From NCBI RefSeq assembly GCF_001689125.2, contig NZ_CP015405.2:4160501-4224500 (forward strand): a DNA stretch of 64,000 nucleotides, written 5' to 3'. The notes below the pieces were generated by a model. That model had not been told where the DNA came from. It searched no databases and saw only the letters and a program-made list of their open reading frames with translations. This document shows, in pieces, positions 33,079 through 41,488 of this stretch (position 1 is the stretch's first letter; each line of letters starts with the position of its first letter). Position numbers and translations under genes: made by a program. Origin of the DNA: Blautia pseudococcoides (GTDB taxonomy: Bacteria > Bacillota > Clostridia > Lachnospirales > Lachnospiraceae).

Positions 33079-34815
33079 TTGAATACACATCAAGTAACTT
33101 TTATCCGTGAAGGTAAATGCATCCTGGCAGAAGAAGGCACCACTGTCCTGCAGGCACAGCGGCAGGCAGGCCTGGATCCGGATGCCCCCTGCGGCGGGCA
33201 GGGTACCTGCGGAAAATGCATGGTACACGTGACAAAAGGCCCCGTGACCGGCATTCTCAAAGCCTGCCAGACAAAGATCACAGGGGATATGACAGTTGAC
33301 ACCCTTGTGAGAGAAAAAGAACATGCCATTCTGGCTGAAGGCTTTTCCCGCCCGGTACCGCTCCATCCTCTGCTCCGGTTCGGCAAAATACATATCCGCA
33401 AGGTAAAGCCAGGGGATAATCTGTCCGACTGGGACCGCCTGAAACTGGCGCTGGAGGAAACCTTTAAAGAGAGCATGGAACATTTAAAACCCGATCTGGA
33501 AATAGCCTCCGGGCTGTATGAAATGCTCAAGGAGACGGACACCTGGTATGCGGCAGTGTCTCATGACACCCTTCTTGACTTGCAGAAAGAGCCTGTCAAG
33601 GGATACCTGGCCGCCTTTGACATCGGGACCACTACGGTTGTAGGGTATCTGATGGATGCACGCACAGGCAGAGTCCTGGCAGTGGAGAGCAGTATGAATC
33701 CCCAGGCCCAGTATGGCGCTGATGTGATCATGCGCGCCAACTATGCACTTGAAAACGGAACCGGAAACCTGAGTGCCTGCATACGCCGGACTGTCCAGTC
33801 GATCCTGGATTCCCTGGCTGAAAAAGCAGGCATCCCCACAGACAGCATATACCAGATCTGTATCGTGGGCAATACCTGTATGCACCACCTGTTTCTGGGC
33901 ATATCCCCGGGAGCCCTTGTACATGCCCCTTACAATCCGGCCATCAGCCAGCTTCTCTTTTTGGATGCCGCCTCTTATGACCTGCGCATCCATCCTAGAG
34001 GACAGCTTATCCTGCTTCCGGATGTGGCGGGCTTTGTAGGTGCTGATACCATGGGATGCCTGCTCTGTATCCGCCCGGACCAGCAGGAAGATATCTCTCT
34101 GATGATCGACATAGGAACCAACGGAGAGATGGTACTGGGCAACAAAGACCGGCTGGCAGCTTGTTCCACAGCCGCAGGCCCTGCTTTTGAGGGGGCTAAG
34201 ATCGAATGCGGCATGAGAGGCGCATCCGGTGCTGTGGACCACGTGGAATACAGGGATGGCACATGGAGCTATACCACTGTAGGCGGAGAAAAAGCCATTG
34301 GTATCTGCGGCTCCGGCCTGATCGACCTGATCGCCTGCCTGAGAAAAGCGGGGATCATAGATGAGGCCGGAAAACTTCTGTCAGAGGACGGCACAGCCGC
34401 CTTTACACTTGTCCCTGCCAAGGAGAGCGGAAACGGCAGCCCCGTTTATCTCAGTCAAAAGGATGTCCGGGAGGTACAGCTTGCCAAAGCCGCCATCGCT
34501 GCCGGTATCCGGCTTCTTCAAAAAGAGCTTGGCATCACCGAGGAGCAGATTGCCCATGTATATATAGCCGGAGCCTTCGGCAACTACATGAACCCTGAAA
34601 GCGCCTGTGACATTGGCCTCATCCCCATTTGCCTGAAAAAGAAAATCGTACCGGTGGGAAATGCTGCCGGAGAGGGTTCCAAGATAGCGCTCATCAACAG
34701 GGAAGAGTTATTCTACTCGGATACACTGGCAAAGGAGATATCCTTTGTTGAACTGGCTGCTTCCCCGGAATTCCAGGACTGCTTTGTGGACGAACTGGAA
34801 TTCCCGGAACAATAA
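33079..34815 (+). CDS. RACo-type corrinoid activation protein ([2Fe-2S] ferredoxin plus ASKHA ATPase, DUF4445)
   Basis: A 578-residue activator that uses ATP and low-potential electrons to reduce oxidised Co(II) corrinoid proteins back to Co(I). An N-terminal plant-type ferredoxin domain has Cys38, Cys44, Cys47 and Cys63 (PCGGQGTCGKCMV, then KACQ). A linker leads to the DUF4445/ASKHA domain with AFDIGTTTVVGYLMD, IVGNTCMHHLFLGI, IDIGTNGEMVLG and AGAFGNYMNP. The start is TTG at 33079 after GGGGGAATGAAAA; the nearby ATG is out of frame. It is the first gene of a unit with DUF2284, a corrinoid protein and a PucR regulator. Confidence 0.93.
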   Translation: MNTHQVTFIREGKCILAEEGTTVLQAQRQAGLDPDAPCGGQGTCGKCMVHVTKGPVTGILKACQTKITGDMTVDTLVREKEHAILAEGFSRPVPLHPLLRFGKIHIRKVKPGDNLSDWDRLKLALEETFKESMEHLKPDLEIASGLYEMLKETDTWYAAVSHDTLLDLQKEPVKGYLAAFDIGTTTVVGYLMDARTGRVLAVESSMNPQAQYGADVIMRANYALENGTGNLSACIRRTVQSILDSLAEKAGIPTDSIYQICIVGNTCMHHLFLGISPGALVHAPYNPAISQLLFLDAASYDLRIHPRGQLILLPDVAGFVGADTMGCLLCIRPDQQEDISLMIDIGTNGEMVLGNKDRLAACSTAAGPAFEGAKIECGMRGASGAVDHVEYRDGTWSYTTVGGEKAIGICGSGLIDLIACLRKAGIIDEAGKLLSEDGTAAFTLVPAKESGNGSPVYLSQKDVREVQLAKAAIAAGIRLLQKELGITEEQIAHVYIAGAFGNYMNPESACDIGLIPICLKKKIVPVGNAAGEGSKIALINREELFYSDTLAKEISFVELAASPEFQDCFVDELEFPEQ

Positions 34816-34863
34816 ATATTCCATTACTATAAAAGCTAAAGAATGATGAATGGGGGATTTTAC

Positions 34864-35403
34864 ATGATCGACTATGAACAACTGGTGAAACTGGGAACAG
34901 ATACCGGCTTCTCCCATATAGCACCACTAAAAGGCAGCACCATCAAGCTGCTTCCGGAGGTACGCCAAATGTGCGAAGCCAACACATGCGGAATGTACGG
35001 CAAACGCTGGAGCTGCCCTCCGGGATGCGGGACCCTGGAAGACTGCCGTGCCAGAATCCAGCAGTATAAAAACGGGATCCTGGTTCAGACCGTAGGCCAA
35101 CTGGAGGATGCCATGGATGGGGAAACCATGATGGAGACAGAGGCTTTGCATAAGAAAAACTTCTTTGCCATGGAAAAACTGCTGAGGGAAACCTATCCGG
35201 ACATGCTGGCCATAGGCGCAGGCTGCTGTACCAGATGTGAAACCTGCACCTACCCTGACGAGCCCTGCCGCTTCCCTAAAAAGGCCTTTTCTTCTATGGA
35301 AGCCTATGGTATGCTGGTCACTCAAATCTGCAAAGCCAACGATATGACTTATTATTATGGTCCCTGCACCATTGCCTATACCAGTTGTTTTCTGCTGGAG
35401 TAA
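34864..35403 (+). CDS. DUF2284 cysteine-rich metal-binding protein
   Basis: ATG at 34864 (MIDYEQLVKLG) lies seven bases after GGGGG and is preferred to an in-frame ATG at 34843. The 179-residue protein carries many Cys residues: CEANTCGMYGKRWSCPPGCG near residue 35 and CCTRCETCTYPDEPCR near residue 120. This matches DUF2284, an uncharacterised, presumed metal- or Fe-S-binding family. Its position between the RACo activator and a corrinoid protein gene suggests an accessory role in electron supply or corrinoid maintenance, but the function is unknown. Confidence 0.82.
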   Translation: MIDYEQLVKLGTDTGFSHIAPLKGSTIKLLPEVRQMCEANTCGMYGKRWSCPPGCGTLEDCRARIQQYKNGILVQTVGQLEDAMDGETMMETEALHKKNFFAMEKLLRETYPDMLAIGAGCCTRCETCTYPDEPCRFPKKAFSSMEAYGMLVTQICKANDMTYYYGPCTIAYTSCFLLE

Positions 35404-35413
35404 GCGCTATTCG

Positions 35414-35449
35414 GTAACAGTTCAGCCCTCTGGACTGTTACGCCTTTTT
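35414..35449 (+). terminator. Hairpin after DUF2284: a 28-bp GTAAC-ended palindrome with a T-run
   Basis: GTAACAGTTCAG, CCCT and CTGGACTGTTAC pair at 12 positions (one G-U) and are followed by GCCTTTTT, so it can act as a terminator. Its size and ends match the 28-bp element at 60757. Flanking octamers GCTATTCG and GCCTTTTT do not form a clear duplication. Confidence 0.6.
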
Positions 35450-35471
35450 CTCATTGAAACAGGAGGACATC

Positions 35472-36107
35472 ATGACTACTTTAGAAGAACTTCGTCAGGC
35501 AATTGAAGACGGGCATCCGCGTGATGCCCAGTTTCTTGTGTCCAGAGCTTTGGATGAACATATCCATCCTTCCGTCGTTGTGGAACAGGCTATGGTACCT
35601 GCCATGAAGACTGTAGGGGAATATTACAAGCAGAACGATGCTGATATCCCCAAAATACTGGCGGCTGCCCGCAGTGTGAGAAAAGGATTTGACATCCTGG
35701 AGGAGCGATGCGGCGCCTTGGAAGAACAAAGCATTGGCACTGTTATTCTGGGTACTGTCGAAGGAGACCTGCACGATGTTGGAAAAAACCTGGTTGCGAT
35801 CATGTTCCGCAGTGCCGGCTTCAAGGTCATTGACCTCGGAGTTGACATTCCGGAAAAGCAATTCCTGAAAGCGGTTCGTGATAATCCGCAGGTTTCCATT
35901 GTATGTATCTCATCCCTGCTCACCACCTCCATACCGGAAATGCAGCAGGTTGTCAAATCTCTGCGCCGCCACGACAAGCAGCACCGGCTGAAGATCATGG
36001 TGGGAGGCGGTGCTGTCACACAGGAATTCGCCGACTCCATCGGTGCGGACGCCTACACGGAAACCGCAGTGGATGCTGCGGAAAAAGCCAAGACATTTAT
36101 CGTATAA
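35472..36107 (+). CDS. Corrinoid protein of a methyltransferase system, copy 2
   Basis: ATG at 35472 has an ideal AGGAGGACATC site; an in-frame ATG at 35454 lies before it. The 211-residue protein has the helical cap (IPKILAAARSVRKGFDIL) and a B12 domain with GDLHDVGKN, His101 being the cobalt ligand, then IDLGVDIPEKQF and VGGGAVTQEFADSIGADAY. It resembles copy 1 at 29816 over its length but differs in the cap. Located between DUF2284 and a PucR regulator gene, it is the more likely direct partner of the URO-D methyltransferase at 39346. Confidence 0.93.
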   Translation: MTTLEELRQAIEDGHPRDAQFLVSRALDEHIHPSVVVEQAMVPAMKTVGEYYKQNDADIPKILAAARSVRKGFDILEERCGALEEQSIGTVILGTVEGDLHDVGKNLVAIMFRSAGFKVIDLGVDIPEKQFLKAVRDNPQVSIVCISSLLTTSIPEMQQVVKSLRRHDKQHRLKIMVGGGAVTQEFADSIGADAYTETAVDAAEKAKTFIV

Positions 36108-36120
36108 ACGGGGGATCACT

Positions 36121-37653
36121 TTGAAGTTATCAGCAGTGCTTTTATCCGAAATGATGAATAAAGAATTTCATGTTATCTCTCAGGGAAATCTGGATACAAC
36201 TGAGAGTTTTCTTCGTCCATTTTTATATGAGGACGGTTCCGGCTTTTCCACAGGGCATATCTGTCTTGTGAGGGCCAAAGACACGGAATCACTGGCCTCA
36301 CAGCTCACAGGACCGGTCTTTCTGATCATCTCCTTAAGACCCGGTGAAAGCTTTACAACGCCTTCGCACCCCTATCTGGTTCTGGATACCGGCTATACTC
36401 TGAGCCGCATCTTCAATTTTATCCAGGACCTCTACGACACTTTTGACACCTGGGATGAACGCCTCAGTACCATTCTGCTGAGCAACGGCAGTGTCCGTGA
36501 CCTTCTCAGTGTATCCCTGGAAATCTTTCATAACCCTCTGTGTGTCATCGGACTGGATTTTACACCCGTGGCTAATGCCGGGACAGAAGGGATACCGGAA
36601 AAATATCATCTGTACTCAGAGGATGGCTTGAACATTGAATATGTTAATGCACTGGCTCAGGATGAGGACTACACAAAAATGCTGGACTCCGACGTTCCTG
36701 TATTCTTCCCGGGTTATATTACGGGGCTGAACACCCTGAACGTCAATGTGCGGCAGGACGGGCATACCACACACCGTCTGGCACTCATAGAATATGAGCA
36801 CCCCATAGAGAACGGCAACGGCTATCTGCTTGCCCATCTGGGAGGCTATGTGGAATATCTGCTCTACCACGAACAGGCCCCTGCCTCACGGCAGTCCGAT
36901 GCGCTGCACAAGATCCTTCTTACCGTGCTCTCTGACCGCACAGCCGACTATCTGGACATCAGCCAGAGACTGTCTGCCCTTGGCTGGAGCACACAGCACG
37001 ATTATCTGTGCCTGATCTTCCAGATCACCTATCTGGATCAGAAGAAAATCACCACCAGGGCTATCTGCAACTATCTGGAAAAACAGTTTCCCTATTCCTG
37101 CAGCTTTCTTTTCAAAGAAGAGATCGTCACATATTTTAATCTGAGCCGCCTGGATATGGATGAAGATACCGTAGCGGGCAGCCTTACTTATTTCATCAGG
37201 GACAGTTTCCTGAAAGCCGGATACAGCCGCCCCATGCAGGGCCATATGAATCTGCGGCGCCAGTATATCCAGGCCAGCACAGCCCTGGATGTGGGAAGCC
37301 GGAAAAAGCCGTACCTGTGGATCCACCACTTCAACAATGTGGCACTCACCTACATCCTGGAACAGTCCACACGCAGACTGCCCGGATATATGCTGTGCCA
37401 TGACAAACTTCTTGATCTGCAGAAAATTGACCGGGAGCAGAATACGGAATACATGCTCACCCTCAGAACTTATCTGGAAGAAAATCTCAACGCCACACAG
37501 GCTGCCTCATTGCTGTTCATCCACCGAAGCACATTTCTTTACCGCCTGGATAAGATCAAAAATATTCTGGATTCCGGTCTGGATGACCCGGAAGAAATTT
37601 TTTATCTGAACCTGTCCTTCCGTCTTCTGGAGCAGGAGGAGGAAAAAAATTAA
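36121..37653 (+). CDS. PucR-family transcriptional regulator 1
   Basis: TTG at 36121 follows GGGGGATCACT and gives 510 residues; the frame is open upstream into the corrinoid gene. The C-terminus is a PucR-type helix-turn-helix (YLEENLNATQAASLLFIHRS, then TFLYRLDKIKNIL). The N-terminal half is a purine-catabolism-regulator-like sensor region with little recognisable signature. It starts 13 bases after the corrinoid protein gene, so it is probably co-transcribed. It is homologous in layout to the convergent regulator that follows, whose stop codon it overlaps. Confidence 0.85.
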   Translation: MKLSAVLLSEMMNKEFHVISQGNLDTTESFLRPFLYEDGSGFSTGHICLVRAKDTESLASQLTGPVFLIISLRPGESFTTPSHPYLVLDTGYTLSRIFNFIQDLYDTFDTWDERLSTILLSNGSVRDLLSVSLEIFHNPLCVIGLDFTPVANAGTEGIPEKYHLYSEDGLNIEYVNALAQDEDYTKMLDSDVPVFFPGYITGLNTLNVNVRQDGHTTHRLALIEYEHPIENGNGYLLAHLGGYVEYLLYHEQAPASRQSDALHKILLTVLSDRTADYLDISQRLSALGWSTQHDYLCLIFQITYLDQKKITTRAICNYLEKQFPYSCSFLFKEEIVTYFNLSRLDMDEDTVAGSLTYFIRDSFLKAGYSRPMQGHMNLRRQYIQASTALDVGSRKKPYLWIHHFNNVALTYILEQSTRRLPGYMLCHDKLLDLQKIDREQNTEYMLTLRTYLEENLNATQAASLLFIHRSTFLYRLDKIKNILDSGLDDPEEIFYLNLSFRLLEQEEEKN

Positions 37654-37665
37654 TTCTCCTCCTCC
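37635..37665. other. GGAGGAGGA/TCCTCCTCC hairpin at the convergent PucR stops
   Basis: A 9-bp perfect stem with a 13-base AT loop spans the overlapping stop codons of the two convergent PucR genes. It lacks a T-run, so its terminator activity is uncertain; the symmetry partly reflects the acidic C-termini encoded on both strands. Confidence 0.4.
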
Positions 37666-39173
37666 ATAATATAAAAGGAGGCGGACAGGTAAAGCCTGGA
37701 ACGGAAATCCTCCAGATCCATCTGGGTCAGTTCAAGGATCCTCTCCAGCCGGTTCAGGAATGTACTTCTATGTATAAACAGTTTTTTTGCTGTCAGTGCC
37801 GCGTTATATCTGCACTGAAAATAGCAGTACAAGGTCTTATAGTACTCTGTATGCATTTTCGCATCATGCCCTTTCAGTACCAAAAGCCCGGGAGCACAGA
37901 TCTGCTCCGGTTCAAATTCCCCTCTTCCATGTATGAGAATATAATCCAGCGCATAGTCATCAAACCTGAAGTACCATGGTGTGGAGTCTTCTTTTATCCC
38001 CATCTCGAGGGCGATATCGGTCTGCTTAAAGGCTGTCTGTATCCCCTCAAACCCCCGGAATCTCCGGCTGACTCCTGCTGCAAGAAGGTTTTCCCTTAAA
38101 AAATAAGCCAGCTCCGGCTGAAAGTCTGTCATATGAAGCCTGCTGCCGTTCAGCAGAACCATCAGGCTGTCATTATATGCCACACAACAAGTATCCTTCC
38201 ACTGAAGTTCCATCTGAGGACACAGGTATTTGTCATACAGGGACTTATCATACCTGTAGCTCGGACGCATCTGGATCAGGTAATAGAGATCATCTTCTGA
38301 CCAGGAAACATTGACCAGAGCGGTCCTGAGCCTCTCACCGGGAACAGAATTCCCCCTCAGTTTCAGCCTGAGCATTTCATGCAGGCTGTCTAAGGCACGG
38401 TCAGCTATGTGAAAGGCCCCGAACCGCTCATACATCCGCTCCACATAATCTGCCGCCATATGGAGCAGGTCTTTGTGGTATTCATTATCCAACGGTGAGG
38501 TGCAGGATACAGCCAGCAGTTTGCCTGTAAACTCCCCCTCGAAAAACAGGTTCTTGCAGAGAAAGGTCATCTGCTCCAGCGAATAGGTATACACCCCGGC
38601 AAGCGTTGTGCTCCGCTGGTAAGACGGGTCTGAGATCAGCTGGCTCACCAGCGGCATGGGCAGTGCATGGCTTTCGTTGATAAATCCTTTTTTAAATTTC
38701 CCATCCCTGTCAGCCAGCGCCACATATGAAAAATTGGCATCTGTCAGAGCCAGGGAGGTGTCAAAGATTCTGCCGAAGCAGTCTATCAGTTCTCCGAAAT
38801 CCTGGTTCTCCATAAAAACATCCGTCACCGCGCGCTCCACATCCTCAAAATACTGGAAAATCTCCTGCAGGTCATTGAGCACCTGCTCTCTGGATTCTTT
38901 TTTGTCCAGCACAAGCAGGTCTGTATCAATCCGACAAAATATATCATCCACTTCCCCAAAACAGATAAAAATACAATCCTTCCACAGGGATGACTTCAGG
39001 TCTATTCTTCTCAGTTCACCACTCTCGATCAAAATCAGGTGCCCCCTGCACAACTGTCCCTCCCTGTAATAAACAGGCCTTTCCACCTTGATCTTACCGG
39101 GATTGCAGGAAATTCTCCTGGCTTCATACTTTTTTTTCAGATGATAATAAATTTGGTAAAAAGTAAGTTTCAT
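37650..39173 (-). CDS. PucR-family transcriptional regulator 2
   Basis: A 507-residue protein with the same organisation as PucR regulator 1: a long N-terminal sensor region and a C-terminal helix-turn-helix with YFQCRYNAALTAKKLFIHRS followed by TFLNRLERIL. A central stretch (FGRIFDTSLALTDANFSYVA) corresponds to HNPLCVIGLDFTPVA in the other protein, suggesting a GAF-like pocket. It is divergent from the URO-D methyltransferase gene, with a CTACA-CTT-TGTAG palindrome between them. Its TAA stop overlaps the stop of regulator 1 on the other strand. Confidence 0.85.
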   Translation of the reverse strand: MKLTFYQIYYHLKKKYEARRISCNPGKIKVERPVYYREGQLCRGHLILIESGELRRIDLKSSLWKDCIFICFGEVDDIFCRIDTDLLVLDKKESREQVLNDLQEIFQYFEDVERAVTDVFMENQDFGELIDCFGRIFDTSLALTDANFSYVALADRDGKFKKGFINESHALPMPLVSQLISDPSYQRSTTLAGVYTYSLEQMTFLCKNLFFEGEFTGKLLAVSCTSPLDNEYHKDLLHMAADYVERMYERFGAFHIADRALDSLHEMLRLKLRGNSVPGERLRTALVNVSWSEDDLYYLIQMRPSYRYDKSLYDKYLCPQMELQWKDTCCVAYNDSLMVLLNGSRLHMTDFQPELAYFLRENLLAAGVSRRFRGFEGIQTAFKQTDIALEMGIKEDSTPWYFRFDDYALDYILIHGRGEFEPEQICAPGLLVLKGHDAKMHTEYYKTLYCYFQCRYNAALTAKKLFIHRSTFLNRLERILELTQMDLEDFRSRLYLSASFYIMEEEN

Positions 39174-39188
39174 ACAAAATCATCTCCT

Positions 39189-39205
39189 CACTACAAAGTG
39201 TAGTG
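39189..39205. promoter_or_regulatory. CACTACA-AAG-TGTAGTG palindrome in the PucR2/methyltransferase divergent region
   Basis: A perfect 7-3-7 inverted repeat 16 bases from the PucR2 start. It shares its 13-base core with the palindrome at 28801-28815. It is a candidate autoregulatory and activator site for a PucR protein. Confidence 0.5.
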
Positions 39206-39283
39206 TATCCATACTGAAAAGTCAATTATTTCATCGTATTTACTGCTTATGACAATTCTGTTATTATAATTATTATAAATCTA

Positions 39284-39305
39284 GCAGGGAAACGTGTTTT
39301 CCCTG
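39284..39305 (+). other. Hairpin in the leader of the URO-D methyltransferase gene
   Basis: CAGGGAAA, CGTG and TTTTCCCTG form a stem about 40 bases upstream of the start codon. It has no T-run, so mRNA stabilisation or protein binding is more likely than termination. Confidence 0.4.
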
Positions 39306-39345
39306 ATTTCACGTTGGGGTTTCAGACAAAGGAGGTATTCATTTT

Positions 39346-40338
39346 ATGTTGACCAGAAGACAGAATTTATTAGAGACGATCCGCGGCGGTCATCCAGACC
39401 GTTATGTAAACCAATACGAGGCATTGGGAATGATTTTCGGCAATCCTTATACGGCTGCCAGCCCAAGCCCGGAATACGGCAAACCCCCGATCAAAAACGC
39501 ATGGGGCGTAACCATGGTGTGGCCTGACGGAACACCTGGCGGATTCCCGATCCACGATGAAGAACATATTGTCTGCAAAGATATCACGCACTGGAGAGAT
39601 TATGTGAAAGCTCCGCGCCTGGATTATTCTGATGCAGAGTGGGAGCCATTTATTGCTGAAACGGAAAAAGTAGACCGCAATGAATATTTTGTCACCCAGT
39701 TTATTGCACCGGGACTTTTTGAGCAGTGCCACCATCTGCAGGAGATCCAGAACGCGCTGATCAATTTCTATGAGGAACCGGAATGTACCCACGAATTGAT
39801 TGAATTCCTCACAGACTGGGAACTGCAGTACGCAGAAAAGATCTGCAAATATATCAAACCGGACGCCATCTTCCATCATGATGACTGGGGAAGCCAGACT
39901 TCCACCTTTATCTCCCCGGATATGTTTGAAGAATTTTTCCTTCCGTCCTACAAAAAAATTTACGGCTACTACAAAGACCACGGCGTAGAAGTTGTGATCC
40001 ACCATGCGGATTCCTACGCGGCAACTCTGGTTCCGTTTATGATCGAAATGGGAATCGACATCTGGCAGGGCTGTATGACCTCCAATAACATTGCGGATCT
40101 GATCGCCAAATACGGCGAGAAGGTTACCTTCATGGGTGGTATTGACAGTGCTTCCGTAGACCGTCCCGACTGGACACCGGAGCTGGTGGAAAAAGAAGTA
40201 CGCCGCGCCTGCCAGGAATACGGCACAAAATATTACATTCCGTGTATTACCCAGGGTCTGGGAATCAGTACCTTCCCGGGTGTTTATGAGACAGCCAGTG
40301 AGGCAATTGAGAAAGTAAGCAAAGAGATGTTCAAATAA
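39346..40338 (+). CDS. Uroporphyrinogen decarboxylase-family corrinoid methyltransferase (O-demethylase methyltransferase I type)
   Basis: A 330-residue URO-D-fold protein of the MtaA/CmuA/MtvB-like group. Recognisable segments are FITQFIAPGLFEQCHHLQE-like VTQFIAPGLFEQC, HHDDWGSQTSTFISPDMFEEFF, VVIHHADSY and TFMGGIDS. Such proteins transfer a substrate methyl group to a corrinoid protein. In acetogens, aryl methyl ether O-demethylases use this family as methyltransferase I with MeTr as methyltransferase II, and all partners occur here. A decarboxylase role in haem synthesis is unlikely, because no haem genes are nearby. The substrate is unknown. ATG at 39346 follows AAAGGAGGTATTCATTTT. Confidence 0.85.
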   Translation: MLTRRQNLLETIRGGHPDRYVNQYEALGMIFGNPYTAASPSPEYGKPPIKNAWGVTMVWPDGTPGGFPIHDEEHIVCKDITHWRDYVKAPRLDYSDAEWEPFIAETEKVDRNEYFVTQFIAPGLFEQCHHLQEIQNALINFYEEPECTHELIEFLTDWELQYAEKICKYIKPDAIFHHDDWGSQTSTFISPDMFEEFFLPSYKKIYGYYKDHGVEVVIHHADSYAATLVPFMIEMGIDIWQGCMTSNNIADLIAKYGEKVTFMGGIDSASVDRPDWTPELVEKEVRRACQEYGTKYYIPCITQGLGISTFPGVYETASEAIEKVSKEMFK

Positions 40339-40346
40339 TTAAAAAA

Positions 40347-40379
40347 ACGCCGGGACAGCTTTCCTGCTGCCCCGGGCGT
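40347..40379. terminator. Bidirectional terminator after the URO-D methyltransferase gene
   Basis: ACGCCGGGACAGC and GCTGCCCCGGGCGT pair around TTTCCT. The minus strand continues TTTTTTT and the plus strand ACTTTTCT, so it serves two convergent genes. Confidence 0.85.
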
Positions 40380-40385
40380 ACTTTT

Positions 40386-40703
40386 CTACTCCTCAGGGTT
40401 ATCCCCTGTATTCCATTCTTCCTCCGGAATCTCAGATTCCTCCTCCAGTTCATCCCAACTGATGGAATCCATCAGTTCTTTTGCCCTCTCATAGGTGTTT
40501 CTTCCAACCAGGATGTCAGTACCAAACGTACCGGATGTCCCGGCAATAATGGTAAAATATCCCCCTAAGCTGTTCCCCTGGGCAATATACGGAATATGAT
40601 TTTCATCCAGCAGCCCGGTCAGGGCTTCCCTCTGGTATATTCCATAGACGGTCCTGAGCTTTATCATCTCGTATTCGTCTTCCTGTTTCTTCTTATGAAA
40701 CAT
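40386..40703 (-). CDS. DUF2007-type putative signal-transducing protein
   Basis: A 105-residue protein with the DUF2007 pattern: TVYGIYQREALTGLLDENHIPYIAQG (a helix that in this family scans for altered residues), a Gly-rich middle, then FGTDILVGRNTYERAKELM. The C-terminal 25 residues are highly acidic. The function of the family is not known. It follows the acetyltransferase gene by 17 bases on the same strand. ATG at 40703 follows GACGGAGGGGAT. Confidence 0.75.
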   Translation of the reverse strand: MFHKKKQEDEYEMIKLRTVYGIYQREALTGLLDENHIPYIAQGNSLGGYFTIIAGTSGTFGTDILVGRNTYERAKELMDSISWDELEEESEIPEEEWNTGDNPEE

Positions 40704-40720
40704 ATCCCCTCCGTCAGAGA

Positions 40721-41362
40721 TTATTCTCTCCAGTCTTTGTTTACAGGCACACCTTTGCGGAAATACTCCTTATCCTCATCTGTGATAGGCCTGGCCACGC
40801 GGCACGGAGTTCCGAACGCTATCACATTATCCGGGATATCCTGTGTAACCACACTGCCGGCCCCGATAACCACATTATTTCCTATGGTTACACCCGGCAT
40901 GATCACCGCGTTGGCGCCTATCCATACGTCGTTGCCGATATGCACCGGAAGGGAGAACTGCGTGGCGTCTCTTCTGAATTCTCCGTATACCGGATGTCCG
41001 GTCACACAGATAGATACATTCGGTCCGCACATAACATAATCCCCGATATACACATCCACATCATCCACGATCACCAGGTTAAAGTTAGCATAAAAGTAAT
41101 TGCCCACATGGGTATTACATCCGTAGGAAAAATTCACCGGTGACTCGATCCAAACCTCATCTCCCAGAGAACCAAGTATCTGTTCCAAAAGCTCACGCTT
41201 CCGTCCATAGTCGGACGGGTTTGTCTGATTATAGGCGAATGTCAGCTCCTTGCCGTGCTTTCTCTGCCTTTCGATCAGTTTTTCGTAGGCAACATCTCTT
41301 TCATCCTTGTGCCCGAATTCCCGGTACAAAAGACCGCTTTTCATCTGCTGTTCCAATGACAT
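40721..41362 (-). CDS. Maltose/galactoside O-acetyltransferase family protein
   Basis: A 213-residue left-handed beta-helix acetyltransferase of the Maa/LacA type. An N-terminal helical segment (SGLLYREFGHKDERDVAYEKL) is followed by hexapeptide repeats (VWIGANAVIMPGVTIGNNVVIGAGSVVTQDIP). The catalytic His lies in VTGHPVY near residue 124. The C-terminus GTPCRVARPITDED is typical. It transfers acetyl from acetyl-CoA to a sugar 6-hydroxyl, often as detoxification of non-metabolised sugars. It probably forms a short unit with the DUF2007 gene. Confidence 0.88.
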   Translation of the reverse strand: MSLEQQMKSGLLYREFGHKDERDVAYEKLIERQRKHGKELTFAYNQTNPSDYGRKRELLEQILGSLGDEVWIESPVNFSYGCNTHVGNYFYANFNLVIVDDVDVYIGDYVMCGPNVSICVTGHPVYGEFRRDATQFSLPVHIGNDVWIGANAVIMPGVTIGNNVVIGAGSVVTQDIPDNVIAFGTPCRVARPITDEDKEYFRKGVPVNKDWRE

Positions 41363-41488
41363 ATATTCAATCCTCCTGTATGTCCACTATTTTATCAAAC
41401 TTTTCCCGTAAAGTCACGAAAATTAACGTTCCGGCAGATTTGCGCATTTACTGTACGGACTGTAAGAAAGGCTCCCGGTAGAGGCCAT

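Noticed and set aside
33484..34242. 252-codon minus-strand frame inside the RACo gene
   Set aside because: Antisense shadow in a GC-balanced coding region; the plus-strand protein has clear domains.
39346..40338. Haem-pathway uroporphyrinogen decarboxylase (HemE)
   Set aside because: No haem biosynthesis neighbours; corrinoid proteins, activator and MeTr nearby point to the methyltransferase branch of the fold.
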